DNA of 64,000 nt from Baumannia cicadellinicola str. Hc (Homalodisca coagulata) (GTDB taxonomy: Bacteria; Pseudomonadota; Gammaproteobacteria; Enterobacterales; Enterobacteriaceae): NCBI RefSeq assembly GCF_000013185.1, contig NC_007984.1, forward strand, positions 159,366-223,365. Direction: 5' to 3'. The translations under genes and the position numbers were made by a program. The first letter of the stretch is position 1. Each line of letters starts with the position of its first letter. Under the pieces are notes generated by a model. The model ran no database searches. It had not been told where the DNA came from and saw only the letters and a program-made list of their open reading frames with translations. Below, piece after piece: positions 41,045 through 51,226 of this stretch.

Positions 41045-41121
41045 TGGGGTGACTGATGGGACTTGAACCCACGACAACTGGAACCACAATCCAGGGCTCT
41101 ACCAACTGAGCTACAATCACC
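41045..41121 (-). tRNA. hisR: tRNA-His (GTG)
   Basis: This is a 77-nt tRNA. The extra G at -1 faces the discriminator C, the identity element for histidyl-tRNA synthetase. Anticodon GTG lies in GATTGTGGTTC. CCA is encoded. Confidence 0.97.
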
Positions 41122-41137
41122 AATAACTATTAAGTTA

Positions 41138-41215
41138 TGGTCCGCCCGACAGGATTCGAACCTGAGGCCTCTGCCTTCGGAGGGCAGCACTCTATCCATA
41201 CTGAGCTACGGGCGT
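41138..41215 (-). tRNA. argX: tRNA-Arg (CCG)
   Basis: This is a 78-nt tRNA with anticodon CCG in CCCTCCGAAGG. The D-loop is one base longer than in E. coli argX. Position 1 is A opposite G at position 72, so the first acceptor pair is mismatched; the other six pairs are sound. CCA is encoded. Confidence 0.93.
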
Positions 41216-41353
41216 CCAATATTACTACTATTTGGATGTTGATCCTAATAGTTTACCAGATTACTGTCTAGTGCGATTTTAAAATAAATAATCTTTTTAA
41301 GATTGTCACTGCATAGTAACATATAGATAATCAATTACTAGTCAGTAATCAAC

Positions 41354-41368
41354 CGTTAACAGTTAACG
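41354..41368. repeat. 15-bp palindrome downstream of rho
   Basis: CGTTAAC and GTTAACG flank a single A, a perfect inverted repeat. It lies between rho and the tRNA operon, beside a second small inverted repeat ATTACT/AGTAAT at about 41335-41350. It could be a protein-binding site or a decayed terminator; no U run follows on either strand. Confidence 0.45.
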
Positions 41369-41464
41369 ATTGTACATAATTATTCTAATATATTTATGTT
41401 ATATAGAACAACTATCCTACTATTAAATAACAATTAATTATTACAACATAGATATTTTATCTTC

Positions 41465-42724
41465 TTAATAACGTTTCATCATATCAAAAAATTCATCGTT
41501 AGTTTTAGTCATTGCTAACTTATTCATCAAGAATTCCATTGCATCTATTTCACACATTGGATGGATAATTTTACGTAAAATCCACATTTTCTGTAGTTCT
41601 TCCTGAGTAGTAAGCAATTCTTCTTTCCGTGTACCAGACCGGTTATAGTCGATAGCCGGGAATACACGTTTTTCTGCAATTTTACGTGATAAATGTAATT
41701 CCATATTACCCGTACCTTTAAATTCTTCGTAAATCACTTCGTCCATTTTTGAACCGGTATCAATTAATGCGGTAGCTATAATAGTTAAACTACCACCCTC
41801 TTCTATATTGCGAGCAGCCCCAAAAAATCGTTTAGGACGATGCAAAGCGTTAGCATCTACACCACCCGTTAATACCTTACCTGAGGCAGGTACTACCGTA
41901 TTATATGCCCGAGCCAAACGAGTAATAGAATCTAATAATATCATTACATCTTTTTTATGCTCTACGAGACGCTTTGCTTTCTCGATAACCATTTCTGCGA
42001 CTTGCACATGTCGCGCTGCCGGTTCATCAAATGTTGAAGCAATAACTTCACCTTTCACGAGACGCTGCATTTCTGTAACTTCTTCTGGGCGTTCATCAAT
42101 TAATAAAACTATTAGCACACAATTAGGATAATTATAGGTAATACTTTGTGCAATATTTTGCATAAGCATTGTTTTACCAGCTTTTGGCGGAGCTACTATC
42201 AGACCACGTTGACCACACCCAATAGGCGATGCTAAATCTAGCACGCGAGCGGTTAAATCTTCTGTCGAACCGTTTCCACGTTCCATACGCAAACGTAAAT
42301 TAGCATGCAACGGAGTCAAATTTTCGAATAAAATTTTATTACGGGCATTTTCCGGTTTATCGTAATTAACCTCATTAACTTTTAATAGTGCGAAGTATCG
42401 TTCACCTTCTTTTGGTGGACGAATTTTACCAGAAATAGTATCACCTGTACGTAAGTTAAAACGGCGAATTTGACTGGGAGAAACATATATATCATCTGGG
42501 CCGGCTAAGTAGGAACTATCACTAGAACGTAGAAAGCCAAATCCATCTTGCAGTATTTCGAGTACGCCATCGCCAAAAATATCTTCTCCACTTTTAGCGT
42601 GTTGCTTTAGTGTGGCGAAGATGATGTCTTGTTTTCGCATGCGTGCTATGTTTTCTAGTCCCATCTTTTCGCCGATTATTATTAACTCCGAAACTGGCGT
42701 ATTTTTTAATTCGGTCAGGTTCAT
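41465..42724 (-). CDS. rho: Transcription termination factor Rho
   Basis: This encodes 419 residues, the E. coli length. The N-terminal RNA-binding domain (about 1-125) has [13 protein letters not shown]. The ATPase core contains the P-loop APPKAGKTM (about 178-186), Walker [12 protein letters not shown] and the R-loop [12 protein letters not shown]. Rho terminates untranslated transcripts, which is relevant here because intrinsic terminators are scarce. It lies downstream of trxA, as in E. coli (trxA-rho), with rhoL lost or unrecognised. Confidence 0.98.
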   Translation of the reverse strand: MNLTELKNTPVSELIIIGEKMGLENIARMRKQDIIFATLKQHAKSGEDIFGDGVLEILQDGFGFLRSSDSSYLAGPDDIYVSPSQIRRFNLRTGDTISGKIRPPKEGERYFALLKVNEVNYDKPENARNKILFENLTPLHANLRLRMERGNGSTEDLTARVLDLASPIGCGQRGLIVAPPKAGKTMLMQNIAQSITYNYPNCVLIVLLIDERPEEVTEMQRLVKGEVIASTFDEPAARHVQVAEMVIEKAKRLVEHKKDVMILLDSITRLARAYNTVVPASGKVLTGGVDANALHRPKRFFGAARNIEEGGSLTIIATALIDTGSKMDEVIYEEFKGTGNMELHLSRKIAEKRVFPAIDYNRSGTRKEELLTTQEELQKMWILRKIIHPMCEIDAMEFLMNKLAMTKTNDEFFDMMKRY

Positions 42725-42817
42725 AATGGTGGGTTCTTAACCTAGAGGTATATTTCGCTAGAACTATGGATGGTGATATTATGGTATATTAGTGTCAATC
42801 TTCTTTCTATATACCAT

Positions 42818-43144
42818 TTATATATTAGCGTTAAGGAATTCTATTAATTGTCCTTTAGATAACGCACCTACTTTAGTTGCTACTACTTCGCCATTACGAA
42901 ACAACAAAAGACTGGGTATACTACGAACATTATACTTCTGTGCTATAGCAGGATTTTCGTCAATATTCAATTTAACAATAGTAACTTTTCCGTTGAATTC
43001 ATTAGCTATTTCTGCTAAAATTGGCGTAATACTTTTACAGGGAGCGCACCATTCTGCCCAGAAGTCAACTAGAAATAATCCCTCGTTCTGTAATACTTGT
43101 TGAGTAAAGTTTTCTTGACTTATATTAATGATTTTGTCTTTCAT
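42818..43144 (-). CDS. trxA: Thioredoxin with WCAPC active site
   Basis: This encodes 108 residues (109 in E. coli), starting at the ATG at 43142-43144 after AGGAG. It is a general disulfide reductase, needed for example by ribonucleotide reductase. The redox motif reads WCAPC rather than the usual WCGPC (Ala codon at 43043-43045). The cis-proline RSIPSLLLF and the tail [12 protein letters not shown] are conserved. The change should shift redox potential only modestly, judging from studies of the active-site dipeptide in this family. Confidence 0.96.
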   Translation of the reverse strand: MKDKIINISQENFTQQVLQNEGLFLVDFWAEWCAPCKSITPILAEIANEFNGKVTIVKLNIDENPAIAQKYNVRSIPSLLLFRNGEVVATKVGALSKGQLIEFLNANI

Positions 43145-43267
43145 TTTAGCTCCTGAAGATAACATCAAGAATTATTAAATCAATGACTGATAATAAATGC
43201 AATAGCTAATTGTAATTAGCTGACGAAATGAGCATATTTTACTTTTCAATATTACATTAACTATATA

Positions 43268-43606
43268 CTAATCTTCGTTGTCTGTGTATTCTTCTATCAC
43301 ATCCATTTGTGGCTTACCACCAGATAAAGTATGAAAACGTTTAGGACGACGGGTATGTGCTATATACTTCAACCATACTTTTTCGTGATCATTAGATGGT
43401 AGACGTTCACCATGACATACAGCAATAAATTGATGTTCATCATCGGTAATAGGCTTACGTTTGCCACAATCTAGATCATTATAGGCTTGACCAAAACGTT
43501 CAAGTAATTGTGCTTCGCGAATAGTGAAATGACCATGTCGGGAGAAACCACGAGGATAATGTTTATAATCGAAATAACGATTAGTAGATAAAAAACTATC
43601 TGCCAT
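43268..43606 (-). CDS. maoP: Macrodomain Ori organisation protein MaoP (YifE)
   Basis: This encodes 112 residues, as in E. coli YifE/MaoP. Diagnostic blocks are [31 protein letters not shown] and [15 protein letters not shown]. In E. coli MaoP acts with a short site, maoS, to organise the Ori macrodomain. I cannot identify maoS from memory of its sequence. Retention of a chromosome-folding factor in a small genome is noteworthy. Confidence 0.92.
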   Translation of the reverse strand: MADSFLSTNRYFDYKHYPRGFSRHGHFTIREAQLLERFGQAYNDLDCGKRKPITDDEHQFIAVCHGERLPSNDHEKVWLKYIAHTRRPKRFHTLSGGKPQMDVIEEYTDNED

Positions 43607-43938
43607 ATTACGTATTCCTATTGTTGATTTTATGTTGTTTCTTAAGTAAGAAGAGTGTGAGTAAGGTATTAACTATACTAAAATATTTTTAAGTAAAATG
43701 AACACATATTTTAGTAAATAATTTTATCAAAAACTATTTGAGTAGTTAGCTACTACTATATCTTAAAAAAAGATCTAATGATCTTCATCAGCGTATGTTA
43801 GCTGACGACCTTTCAGTCTTTTAATAGTTAAAAACATTAGTGATCATAGATACAATACGGTGAATTGTTTAATATCTAATATGTACATAGATAAAAAATA
43901 GTATACATATACTAACAAATATATTTTAATTAAAATTA
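43607..43938. other. 332-base intergenic region before aroF
   Basis: This divergent interval between maoP and aroF is A/T rich. I see no open frame, tRNA or hairpin of note. It should contain the promoters of both genes. The stretch 43785-43825 is less A/T rich than its flanks, but I cannot assign it. Confidence 0.5.
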
Positions 43939-44934
43939 ATGATTACGCCCGACACTCTAAAAAAATTATTTCCTTTAAGTGACGCAAAAAAACAATTAGT
44001 GATCGAATCGCGTAAAATAATTACTGATATAATTCATGGTAGTAATCCACGTTTACTCGTAGTTTGTGGTCCATGTTCTATCCACGATAAAAATGCCGCC
44101 ATAGATTATGCCCAAAGGTTACAAACGATATCCTGGGAATTAAAAGATAAAATATATCTTGTGATGCGCGTATATCTTGAAAAACCTCGTACTACTTTTG
44201 GCTGGAAAGGTCTTATTAGCGATCCGTATATGGATGGATCTTGTGATGTTGAAGCTGGAATGCAAATTGCTCGGAGTTTATTAGTCGAACTAATAAGTAT
44301 AGGGATACCGCTAGCTACGGAAGCACTTAATCCTCATGGTCCCCAATACCTTGGCGATTTATTTAGTTGGGTTGCTATTGGCGCACGTACTACAGAATCA
44401 CAAATTCACCGCGAGATGGCCTCAGGCTTATCGATGCCTGTAGGTTTTAAAAATAGTACTTACGGTATTTTAACTACTGCTATTAATGCAATTACAGTAG
44501 CTAAGCGATCACACCGTTTTATTGGGATTAATCAGGCTGGTCAGGTAACGTTATTGCAGACTAGTGGTAATCTAGACGGTCATCTTATATTACGGGGTGG
44601 TAACAAGCCAAATTACTACCCACATGATATCAAAAATTGTACAGATCAGATGATTTCTGCAGGTTTATCACCTAGACTTATAATAGATTGTAGTCATGGT
44701 AATTCTAATCATGATTATCGCCGTCAGGTTGATGTTGTACAATCTGTAATAGCACAGATTAAAGCGGGCAATAATTCCATTCGAGGCATCATTTTAGAAA
44801 GTAATATTTATTCAGGAAATCAGTCTGCGGAACTACCAAAAAGCAAAATGCGTTATGGGGTATCAGTAACGGATTCTTGCATTAATTGGAATACGACGCA
44901 ACATATGTTACGTCGACTACATAGTGAACTATAA
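43939..44934 (+). CDS. aroF: DAHP synthase, AroF type, lacking the N-terminal regulatory segment
   Basis: This encodes 331 residues (356 in E. coli AroF). It condenses phosphoenolpyruvate and erythrose 4-phosphate, the entry step to aromatics. Catalytic blocks PRLLVVCGPCSIHD, YLEKPRTTFGWKGL, GARTTESQIHREMASG and DCSHGNSN are intact. It starts at the position equivalent to AroF residue 17-18; an in-frame stop at 43927-43929 shows no hidden extension. The missing N-terminal segment takes part in tyrosine feedback in AroF, so the enzyme may be deregulated. The AroF assignment rests on sequence and on the bamD-rluD-clpB neighbourhood. Confidence 0.92.
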   Translation: MITPDTLKKLFPLSDAKKQLVIESRKIITDIIHGSNPRLLVVCGPCSIHDKNAAIDYAQRLQTISWELKDKIYLVMRVYLEKPRTTFGWKGLISDPYMDGSCDVEAGMQIARSLLVELISIGIPLATEALNPHGPQYLGDLFSWVAIGARTTESQIHREMASGLSMPVGFKNSTYGILTTAINAITVAKRSHRFIGINQAGQVTLLQTSGNLDGHLILRGGNKPNYYPHDIKNCTDQMISAGLSPRLIIDCSHGNSNHDYRRQVDVVQSVIAQIKAGNNSIRGIILESNIYSGNQSAELPKSKMRYGVSVTDSCINWNTTQHMLRRLHSEL

Positions 44935-45032
44935 TTACTACCGCTAACATAATAAATAATAGATATTATTATCTTTTGTAAATAAAATAACAATAGCATT
45001 GTTATTCTCTCTTTATGAATAAGGTTAACTGA

Positions 45033-45728
45033 CTAGCTGCTATTTATTCGTAACTGTTGGTAAGCCCTTTCCATATGCTTGCGTGCTTGGTATGTAGCAT
45101 TATTATTCGGAAAATTACTGAGCATATGCTTAACCCGTGTTACTACAGCTACATATGCTCCTACTTTAGAATAAAATTCTATTACTGTTAGTTCATAATT
45201 AGCTAGTCTGTTTTGGAGATAAATCAAAATTTTCTTCGCATCTATCGCATAGATACTATGTGGATAATTATTAATTAGTTGCTGAAAAGATATAACAGCA
45301 GCACGAGCATGTTTTGGATCACGTTCGAAATGATTGAAACCGAATAAAAAGTATTTAGATAATGCTTGTTCATCCAGCTTCATCTCAATTAGACCACATA
45401 TGTAGAGAACATAATCAGTATTGGAATGGTTAGCGTTCGTACGTAGAAAACGATCTATCAAATTTTGTGCCTTTTGCATGTTGGATAACTTATAGTAGGC
45501 ATATATTAAATCTAGTTGTAACTGTTGCGTATTAGGACCGAACATATAGTAGTTATCTAGTGCTTCTAGTTGTTTAATTGCTTGTTTATAGTAACCTTGC
45601 TGTAATTTTTGCCGCGCCGAAGCATAAGTCTCTGCGGGGAGATGATCTAAAAAAACATTTTGGTTACTGGAACAATTCACAAGGACCAATAAACTTAGTA
45701 GTATTACTATAATTTTTAGCTTTAGCAT
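45033..45728 (-). CDS. bamD: Outer-membrane assembly lipoprotein BamD
   Basis: This encodes 231 residues (245 in E. coli). A lipoprotein signal ends in the lipobox LVNC, with Cys19 the lipidated residue. Tetratricopeptide-like repeats follow (QAIKQLEALDNYYMFGP, LDLIYAYYKLSNM, HARAAVISFQQL). BamD is an essential partner of BamA for inserting outer-membrane proteins, so the symbiont keeps an outer membrane. The C-terminal tail is shorter by about 14 residues. It is divergent from rluD, as in E. coli. Confidence 0.95.
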   Translation of the reverse strand: MLKLKIIVILLSLLVLVNCSSNQNVFLDHLPAETYASARQKLQQGYYKQAIKQLEALDNYYMFGPNTQQLQLDLIYAYYKLSNMQKAQNLIDRFLRTNANHSNTDYVLYICGLIEMKLDEQALSKYFLFGFNHFERDPKHARAAVISFQQLINNYPHSIYAIDAKKILIYLQNRLANYELTVIEFYSKVGAYVAVVTRVKHMLSNFPNNNATYQARKHMERAYQQLRINSS

Positions 45729-45826
45729 TTTCTAGAATAGGTATTGCGGTATATTACCGCGTAATAATAACTATATTAATGGAAACTATTTGCTCGTAAC
45801 AACCGAAATAAAGAGAGCTTTTAAAT

Positions 45827-46786
45827 ATGGCACCACAATACCTAAATATTACAGAACAAGTTCCTCATATACTATTTCCACAGCGCTTAGATCAAGCTAT
45901 AGCTAAATTATTAGCGGATTATTCACGCTCACAAATTAAAGGCTGGATATTAGAGGGAAAAGTCAAAGTAAATGATCAGGTAACTATTCTTCCGAATAAA
46001 AAAATACTAGGTGGAGAAATAATTAAAATATCGGTAATGATAGAAAGAGAACATGAACAGTACTGGAAAGCGCAGAATATTGCTTTAAATATTGTTTATG
46101 AGGATGATGATATAATAGTAATTAATAAACCACGAGATATGGTGGTACACTCAGGTGCTGGGAATCTCGACGGCACCATACTAAATGCCTTGCTGTATTA
46201 TTACCCAGCTATTGCTAATGTACCACGCGCAGGCATCGTTCATAGGTTAGACAAAAATACTACAGGTTTAATGATAGTAGGTAAAACACTATCGGCACAA
46301 ACTAAGTTAGTAGAATTATTACGCACACGGAGTATCATTCGTGAATACGAAGCGATAACTATTGGTATTATTAATAACGATGGTACTGTTGAACAGCCAA
46401 TTGCTCGCCATGCTACTAAGCGAACTCATATGACAGTAAATCCTCTAGGTAAACCAGCTATTACACATTACAGTATTATAGAGCGTTTTCGTGCTCATAC
46501 TCGACTACGGCTGAGATTAGAAACAGGTCGTACCCATCAGATTCGCGTACATATGGCCTATATGAATCACCATTTAGTTGGCGATCAATTGTATCGTAGT
46601 AGTCAGCAAAATCATCACAGTAATATAGAAGTGTTACGTCGGTTTAATCGCCAAGCATTACATGCAACTACATTACGATTACACCATCCAATTACAGCAA
46701 GAGAAATGGAGTTGCATGCAGCACTACCGCAAGATATGGTCGAATTAGTTAATGCACTTCAAGAGGATAGGAAAAATTTTCTTTAA
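45827..46786 (+). CDS. rluD: 23S rRNA pseudouridine(1911/1915/1917) synthase
   Basis: This encodes 319 residues (326 in E. coli). The N-terminal S4 domain (about 15-75) is followed by the RluA-type catalytic domain with the active aspartate in GIVHRLDKNTTGLM (about residue 138). It modifies helix 69 of 23S rRNA. C-terminal block ETGRTHQIRVHMAY is conserved. The yfiH gene that follows in E. coli is missing, so clpB comes next after a heat-shock-type promoter. Confidence 0.95.
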   Translation: MAPQYLNITEQVPHILFPQRLDQAIAKLLADYSRSQIKGWILEGKVKVNDQVTILPNKKILGGEIIKISVMIEREHEQYWKAQNIALNIVYEDDDIIVINKPRDMVVHSGAGNLDGTILNALLYYYPAIANVPRAGIVHRLDKNTTGLMIVGKTLSAQTKLVELLRTRSIIREYEAITIGIINNDGTVEQPIARHATKRTHMTVNPLGKPAITHYSIIERFRAHTRLRLRLETGRTHQIRVHMAYMNHHLVGDQLYRSSQQNHHSNIEVLRRFNRQALHATTLRLHHPITAREMELHAALPQDMVELVNALQEDRKNFL

Positions 46787-46840
46787 TCTCAATTGAAGAT
46801 TGGTATTCTAACTTGTTGTTCGTGCTATAGCTTTCATCTT

Positions 46841-46868
46841 ATTGAATTTTGCCTAAATAACCTTATAT
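46841..46868 (+). promoter_or_regulatory. Candidate sigma-32 promoter of clpB
   Basis: ATTGAA (46841-46846) and CCTTATAT (46861-46868), 14 bases apart, resemble the sigma-32 consensus CTTGAA / CCCCATNT (6 of 8 in the -10). It lies 57 bases before the clpB start and clpB is sigma-32 dependent in E. coli. Confidence 0.5.
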
Positions 46869-46924
46869 ACTTTCTATATAGCCATATAGGCCATATAGAT
46901 AGACTACAATTTATGGAAGAAATT

Positions 46925-49513
46925 ATGCGTCTAGATCGTTTTACAAATCAATTTCAACAAGTTCTCATAGATGCTCAGTCATTGGCTCTTAGGTACGCTA
47001 ATCAGTTCATAGAGCCATTACACGTTATGGTTATTTTACTTCAGCAAGAAGGTAGCTCAGTATACCAATTACTACAGTATGCTGGTGTTAACACTGCGAG
47101 ATTAAGTTTAGCAGTTGAACAGGCTTGTAAGCAATTGCCCCATCAGCAAATTAACAGTAACAACGGTAACTTACCACCTTCCCAGTATTTAGTAAGTGTA
47201 TTAAATATGTGTGAAACGCTTGCAAACAAACGTTCTGAAAAATTAATTTCATCTGAATTATTTATTCTGGCATCAATTAATTCGCGAGGACGCTTAGCAG
47301 AACTACTACAAGCTGCTGGTGCTACAACAATATTAATTGAACAAGCAATAGATTACCTACGGGAAAGTAAAAAAGTAGATAATCTAGATACGGAAAATCA
47401 GTGTCAAAAAGCCCTCAAGCAATTTACTATTAATCTCACAGAGCTTGCAGAACAGGGAAAGTTAGATCCAGTTATTGGTCGTGATGAAGAAATCCGCCGT
47501 ACCATCCAAGTATTGCAACGACGCACGAAAAATAACCCAGTACTTATTGGCGAACCAGGAGTAGGTAAAACTGCTATAGTAGAAGGGCTTGCTCAGCGCA
47601 TCGTGAACGGTGAAGTTCCTGAAGGACTGAAAAATAATCGGGTACTGTCATTAGATATGGGAGCACTAGTAGCTGGTTCTAAGTACCGAGGTGAATTTGA
47701 AGAACGATTAAAAGCTGTACTTAATGAACTATCAAAATTAGAAGGTAATATCATTTTGTTCATTGATGAATTACATACTATGGTCGGCGCGGGTAAGGCA
47801 GACGGTGCAATGGATGCAGGTAATATGCTGAAGCCAGCACTTTCACGTGGTGAACTACATTGTGTTGGTGCTACAACTCTAAATGAATACCGTACATTTA
47901 TTGAGAAGGATGCTGCACTAGAAAGGCGTTTTCAGAAAGTATTTATAGTTGAGCCTAGTGTTGAAGATACTATTGCTATCTTACGGGGTCTTAAGGAGCG
48001 ATATGAGCTACATCATCACGTACAGATTACTGATCCAGCTATAGTTGCAGCGGCAATGTTATCTAACCGTTATATCGCCGATAGGCAATTACCTGACAAA
48101 GCTATTGATTTAATCGATGAGGCTGCTTCTAGTATCCGTATGCAAATTGACTCTAAACCAGAAGAACTAGATCGCCTAGAACGACGCATGATTCAATTAA
48201 AGCTAGAACAACAGGCACTACAGAAAGAACTAGATGATGCTAGCCTAAAACGTCTCAAGATACTTAATAAAGAGCTAGCGCAAAAAGAACATGCTTATGC
48301 TAAACTAGAGAAAGAATGGCAAGCGGAGAAAGTTTCTTTATCTGGTGCGCAAAAAATTAAATCAGAGTTAGAACAAACGAAAATTTACCTCGAGCAAGCA
48401 CGTCGTATCGGCGATCTAGCCAGAATGTCGGAACTACAATATGGCAAAATTCCTGAGTTAGAAAAAAAACTTGCAGTAGTTTTGCAATCAGAAGGTAAAA
48501 ATATGCGCTTGTTACGTAACCGCGTAACAGAGATGGAAATCACTGAGGTATTAGCGCGATGGACTGGTATCCCAGTATCACGCATGCTAGAAAGCGAGCG
48601 CACAAAAATTTTACGGATAGAACAATATTTACATCAAAGAGTAGTAGGTCAAAATGAAGCAGTAGAAGCAGTTTCTAATGCTATTAGACGTAGTAGAGCT
48701 GGTATTGCAGACCCTAATAGACCAATTGGTTCTTTTATGTTTCTAGGACCTACTGGAGTAGGAAAAACTGAACTATGTAAAGCTTTAGCCGCTTTTGTTT
48801 TTGATAGTGATACTGCCATCGTACGTATAGATATGTCAGAGTTTATGGAACGACATTCAGTATCGCGGATGGTAGGGGCTCCTCCAGGATATATTGGCTA
48901 CGAAGAAGGTGGATCGCTTACTGAGGCTGTGCGCCGTAGACCTTACTCAGTTATTCTACTAGATGAAATAGAGAAAGCTCATATTGATATTTTCAATCTC
49001 TTACTTCAATTGTTAGAAGATGGTAGGTTAACTGATGGCCATGGCAGGACGGTTAATTTCCGTAATACCATAGTTATTATGACATCTAACTTAGGATCTG
49101 ATGTAATTAATGAACGTTTTCATCAAATTAATTACCATGATATGAAAAATATCGTTGTTGATGTTGTTTGCCATCATTTTCGCCCGGAATTTATTAATAG
49201 AATAGATGAAATTGTCGTTTTTCATCCACTAGGCCATGAAGATATGCTGAAAATAGCACAGATACAACTACAGCGTCTGTCAAAACGTTTAGAGGAACAG
49301 GGAATATCAATTACTATAAGCGATCAAGTACTGACTTTATTAGTTAAAACTGGTTTTGATTTTATTTATGGCGCTCGGCCTCTAAAGCGTGCTATACAAC
49401 AGAAAATAGAAAATCCATTGTCACAACAAATATTATCTGGGAGTTTACTACCAGGTAAAAAAATTAAAATTGATGTAAATAATGATAATATTATTGTAAT
49501 TGATTATGATTAG
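46925..49513 (+). CDS. clpB: ATP-dependent disaggregase ClpB
   Basis: This encodes 862 residues (857 in E. coli), starting at the ATG at 46925 ([12 protein letters not shown]) after GGAAG. Upstream in-frame starts would overlap the promoter. The N domain (1-150) is followed by NBD1 with GEPGVGKTA, the coiled-coil middle domain (about 405-530, [15 protein letters not shown]), and NBD2 with GPTGVGKTE. ClpB rescues aggregated proteins with DnaK. Its stop overlaps the convergent rplS end by 4 bases. Sequence identity to E. coli is high. Confidence 0.97.
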   Translation: MRLDRFTNQFQQVLIDAQSLALRYANQFIEPLHVMVILLQQEGSSVYQLLQYAGVNTARLSLAVEQACKQLPHQQINSNNGNLPPSQYLVSVLNMCETLANKRSEKLISSELFILASINSRGRLAELLQAAGATTILIEQAIDYLRESKKVDNLDTENQCQKALKQFTINLTELAEQGKLDPVIGRDEEIRRTIQVLQRRTKNNPVLIGEPGVGKTAIVEGLAQRIVNGEVPEGLKNNRVLSLDMGALVAGSKYRGEFEERLKAVLNELSKLEGNIILFIDELHTMVGAGKADGAMDAGNMLKPALSRGELHCVGATTLNEYRTFIEKDAALERRFQKVFIVEPSVEDTIAILRGLKERYELHHHVQITDPAIVAAAMLSNRYIADRQLPDKAIDLIDEAASSIRMQIDSKPEELDRLERRMIQLKLEQQALQKELDDASLKRLKILNKELAQKEHAYAKLEKEWQAEKVSLSGAQKIKSELEQTKIYLEQARRIGDLARMSELQYGKIPELEKKLAVVLQSEGKNMRLLRNRVTEMEITEVLARWTGIPVSRMLESERTKILRIEQYLHQRVVGQNEAVEAVSNAIRRSRAGIADPNRPIGSFMFLGPTGVGKTELCKALAAFVFDSDTAIVRIDMSEFMERHSVSRMVGAPPGYIGYEEGGSLTEAVRRRPYSVILLDEIEKAHIDIFNLLLQLLEDGRLTDGHGRTVNFRNTIVIMTSNLGSDVINERFHQINYHDMKNIVVDVVCHHFRPEFINRIDEIVVFHPLGHEDMLKIAQIQLQRLSKRLEEQGISITISDQVLTLLVKTGFDFIYGARPLKRAIQQKIENPLSQQILSGSLLPGKKIKIDVNNDNIIVIDYD

Positions 49514-49857
49514 CTGCTAATACGCTCTTTAATACGCGCAGCCTTACCGGTACGTTTACGTAGGTAATATAATTTTGCCTTACGGACAAAACCACACCTT
49601 TTTACGGTAATGCTCTCTATTATCGGAGAGTGCATTTGGAATACACGCTCAACACCTTCGCCATTTGATATTTTACGCACTGTAAATGCGGAATGTAAAC
49701 CTCGGTTACGGATAGCTATAATCATACCCTCGAATGATTGTAGACGTTTTTTACTACCTTCAACTACCCAAACCTTTACTTCTACCGAGTCACCTGGGCG
49801 GAAAGCTGGCAAATTTTTCATTTGCTCGTGTTCTATATGTTGAATTAGATTAAACAT
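49510..49857 (-). CDS. rplS: 50S ribosomal protein L19
   Basis: This encodes 115 residues, the E. coli length, starting at the ATG at 49855-49857 ([15 protein letters not shown]) preceded by AGGA. Blocks [19 protein letters not shown] and [24 protein letters not shown] are near-identical to enterics. It is last in the rpsP-rimM-trmD-rplS operon, 16 bases after trmD. Confidence 0.96.
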   Translation of the reverse strand: MFNLIQHIEHEQMKNLPAFRPGDSVEVKVWVVEGSKKRLQSFEGMIIAIRNRGLHSAFTVRKISNGEGVERVFQMHSPIIESITVKRCGFVRKAKLYYLRKRTGKAARIKERISS

Positions 49858-49873
49858 AGTTAATGTTATCCTT

Positions 49874-50632
49874 CTATACTTGACTTTCAATTAAATTGTT
49901 ATATTCATACTGAAATTCTTTCAGTAATCTTACTTGCTCATGAGTAAGATATAGATTATTTAGTAATTCAGGTCTTCTAAGCCAAGTACGGCCTAAAGAT
50001 TGTTTCAAGCGCCAGCGTCTAATATTAGCATGATGCCCAGATAGTAGAACAGGTGGAACCTTTATACCGTATAACACCTCCGGACGTGTATAGTGCGGAC
50101 AATCTAGTAATCCTTGAGCAAATGAGTCTTCGACCGCCGAAGACTCATGACTTAATGCTCCGGGAATTAATCTAGTCATCGAATCTATTAGTATCATGGC
50201 AGCTAATTCTCCGCCACTAAGAACATAATCACCTATTGACCACTCTTCATCAATCTCAGTAGTAATTAAACGTTCATCAATACCTTTATAGCGACCGCAG
50301 ATAAGAATTAACTTCTTATTAGCGGCTAATTCATATACACCTTGTTGATCTAACTTTCGTCCCTGAGGAGAAAGATAAATTACTTTTACTCCTGTTTCAG
50401 TATGATTTTTAGCTTCATGAATCGCATCACGTAAAGGTTGCATCATTAATAACATTCCCGGTCCACCGCCATAAGGACGATCATCCACTGTTTGGTGCCG
50501 ATTGTGAGAAAAGGCACGTGGATTCCAGCAATGTACTTGTAGTAAGCCCTTTTTTACCGCACGTCCGGTTACTCCATAATCCATAACTGCACGGAACATG
50601 TCCGGAAATATACTGATTAATCCAATCCACAT
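49874..50632 (-). CDS. trmD: tRNA (guanine-37-N1)-methyltransferase
   Basis: This encodes 252 residues (255 in E. coli), a SPOUT methyltransferase with the trefoil knot. Signature blocks are [38 protein letters not shown] and [14 protein letters not shown]. It methylates G37 in tRNAs for Leu, Pro and Arg and prevents +1 frameshifts. It is in the ancestral operon, 24 bases after rimM. Confidence 0.97.
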   Translation of the reverse strand: MWIGLISIFPDMFRAVMDYGVTGRAVKKGLLQVHCWNPRAFSHNRHQTVDDRPYGGGPGMLLMMQPLRDAIHEAKNHTETGVKVIYLSPQGRKLDQQGVYELAANKKLILICGRYKGIDERLITTEIDEEWSIGDYVLSGGELAAMILIDSMTRLIPGALSHESSAVEDSFAQGLLDCPHYTRPEVLYGIKVPPVLLSGHHANIRRWRLKQSLGRTWLRRPELLNNLYLTHEQVRLLKEFQYEYNNLIESQV

Positions 50633-50656
50633 TAGATCTATCTTTGATATTCAGGG

Positions 50657-51226
50657 TTAAAATTCTGGGTCCCAGTCTACTTTAATTATGTGAGTTGCGA
50701 GATCAACATTTTTAATTACTTGACCATATATAAATGGGATTAAAAGCTCATTGATTTTAGTAGAATGTTGTTGATTTGCTTGAACAACCATCACATCATT
50801 TGAGCCAGTCTCGATTAAGTCAATAACTTTACCAAGTTGATAACTGTTTATTGTTTCTACTTGACAACCTATCAGATCTTTCCAGTAGTAATCACCATCG
50901 GATAGAGTTGGTAACTGCGAAGCATCAACTATAATATTACAATTAGCAAAGAGCTGTGCGGCTTCCCTATTTTCAATGCTATTAATTTTAATTATTAACT
51001 TATTATGATAATTATATTTCCATTCATCTAGTATAACATCAAGCCATGTATTTAACTTTTTAATAAACCATGGCTGATACTCAAAAATACTTGCTGCATT
51101 TTGCGTAAATGAAATAATGTTTAGCCAACCGCTTATGCCATAAGCGGAGCTTATGGTACCTAAAACCACAGGATTAACCGGCACTAGAGTACTGAGATTT
51201 GTTTTTCGCGCTTTTGATAAGTGCAT
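50657..51226 (-). CDS. rimM: Ribosome maturation factor RimM
   Basis: This encodes about 189 residues from the ATG at 51224-51226 (182 in E. coli); another ATG at 51253 is possible. The N-terminal domain ([19 protein letters not shown]) and the C-terminal PRC barrel ([22 protein letters not shown]) are clear. RimM assists 16S 3' domain folding with S19. The start lies inside rpsP, giving an overlap of about 53 bases, more than usual for this operon. The exact start is uncertain. Confidence 0.92.
   Translation of the reverse strand: MHLSKARKTNLSTLVPVNPVVLGTISSAYGISGWLNIISFTQNAASIFEYQPWFIKKLNTWLDVILDEWKYNYHNKLIIKINSIENREAAQLFANCNIIVDASQLPTLSDGDYYWKDLIGCQVETINSYQLGKVIDLIETGSNDVMVVQANQQHSTKINELLIPFIYGQVIKNVDLATHIIKVDWDPEF

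Noticed and set aside
46793-46924. 44-residue N-terminal extension of ClpB
   Set aside because: It has no family counterpart and contains the candidate promoter; the ATG at 46925 has a Shine-Dalgarno and matches the ClpB N-terminus.
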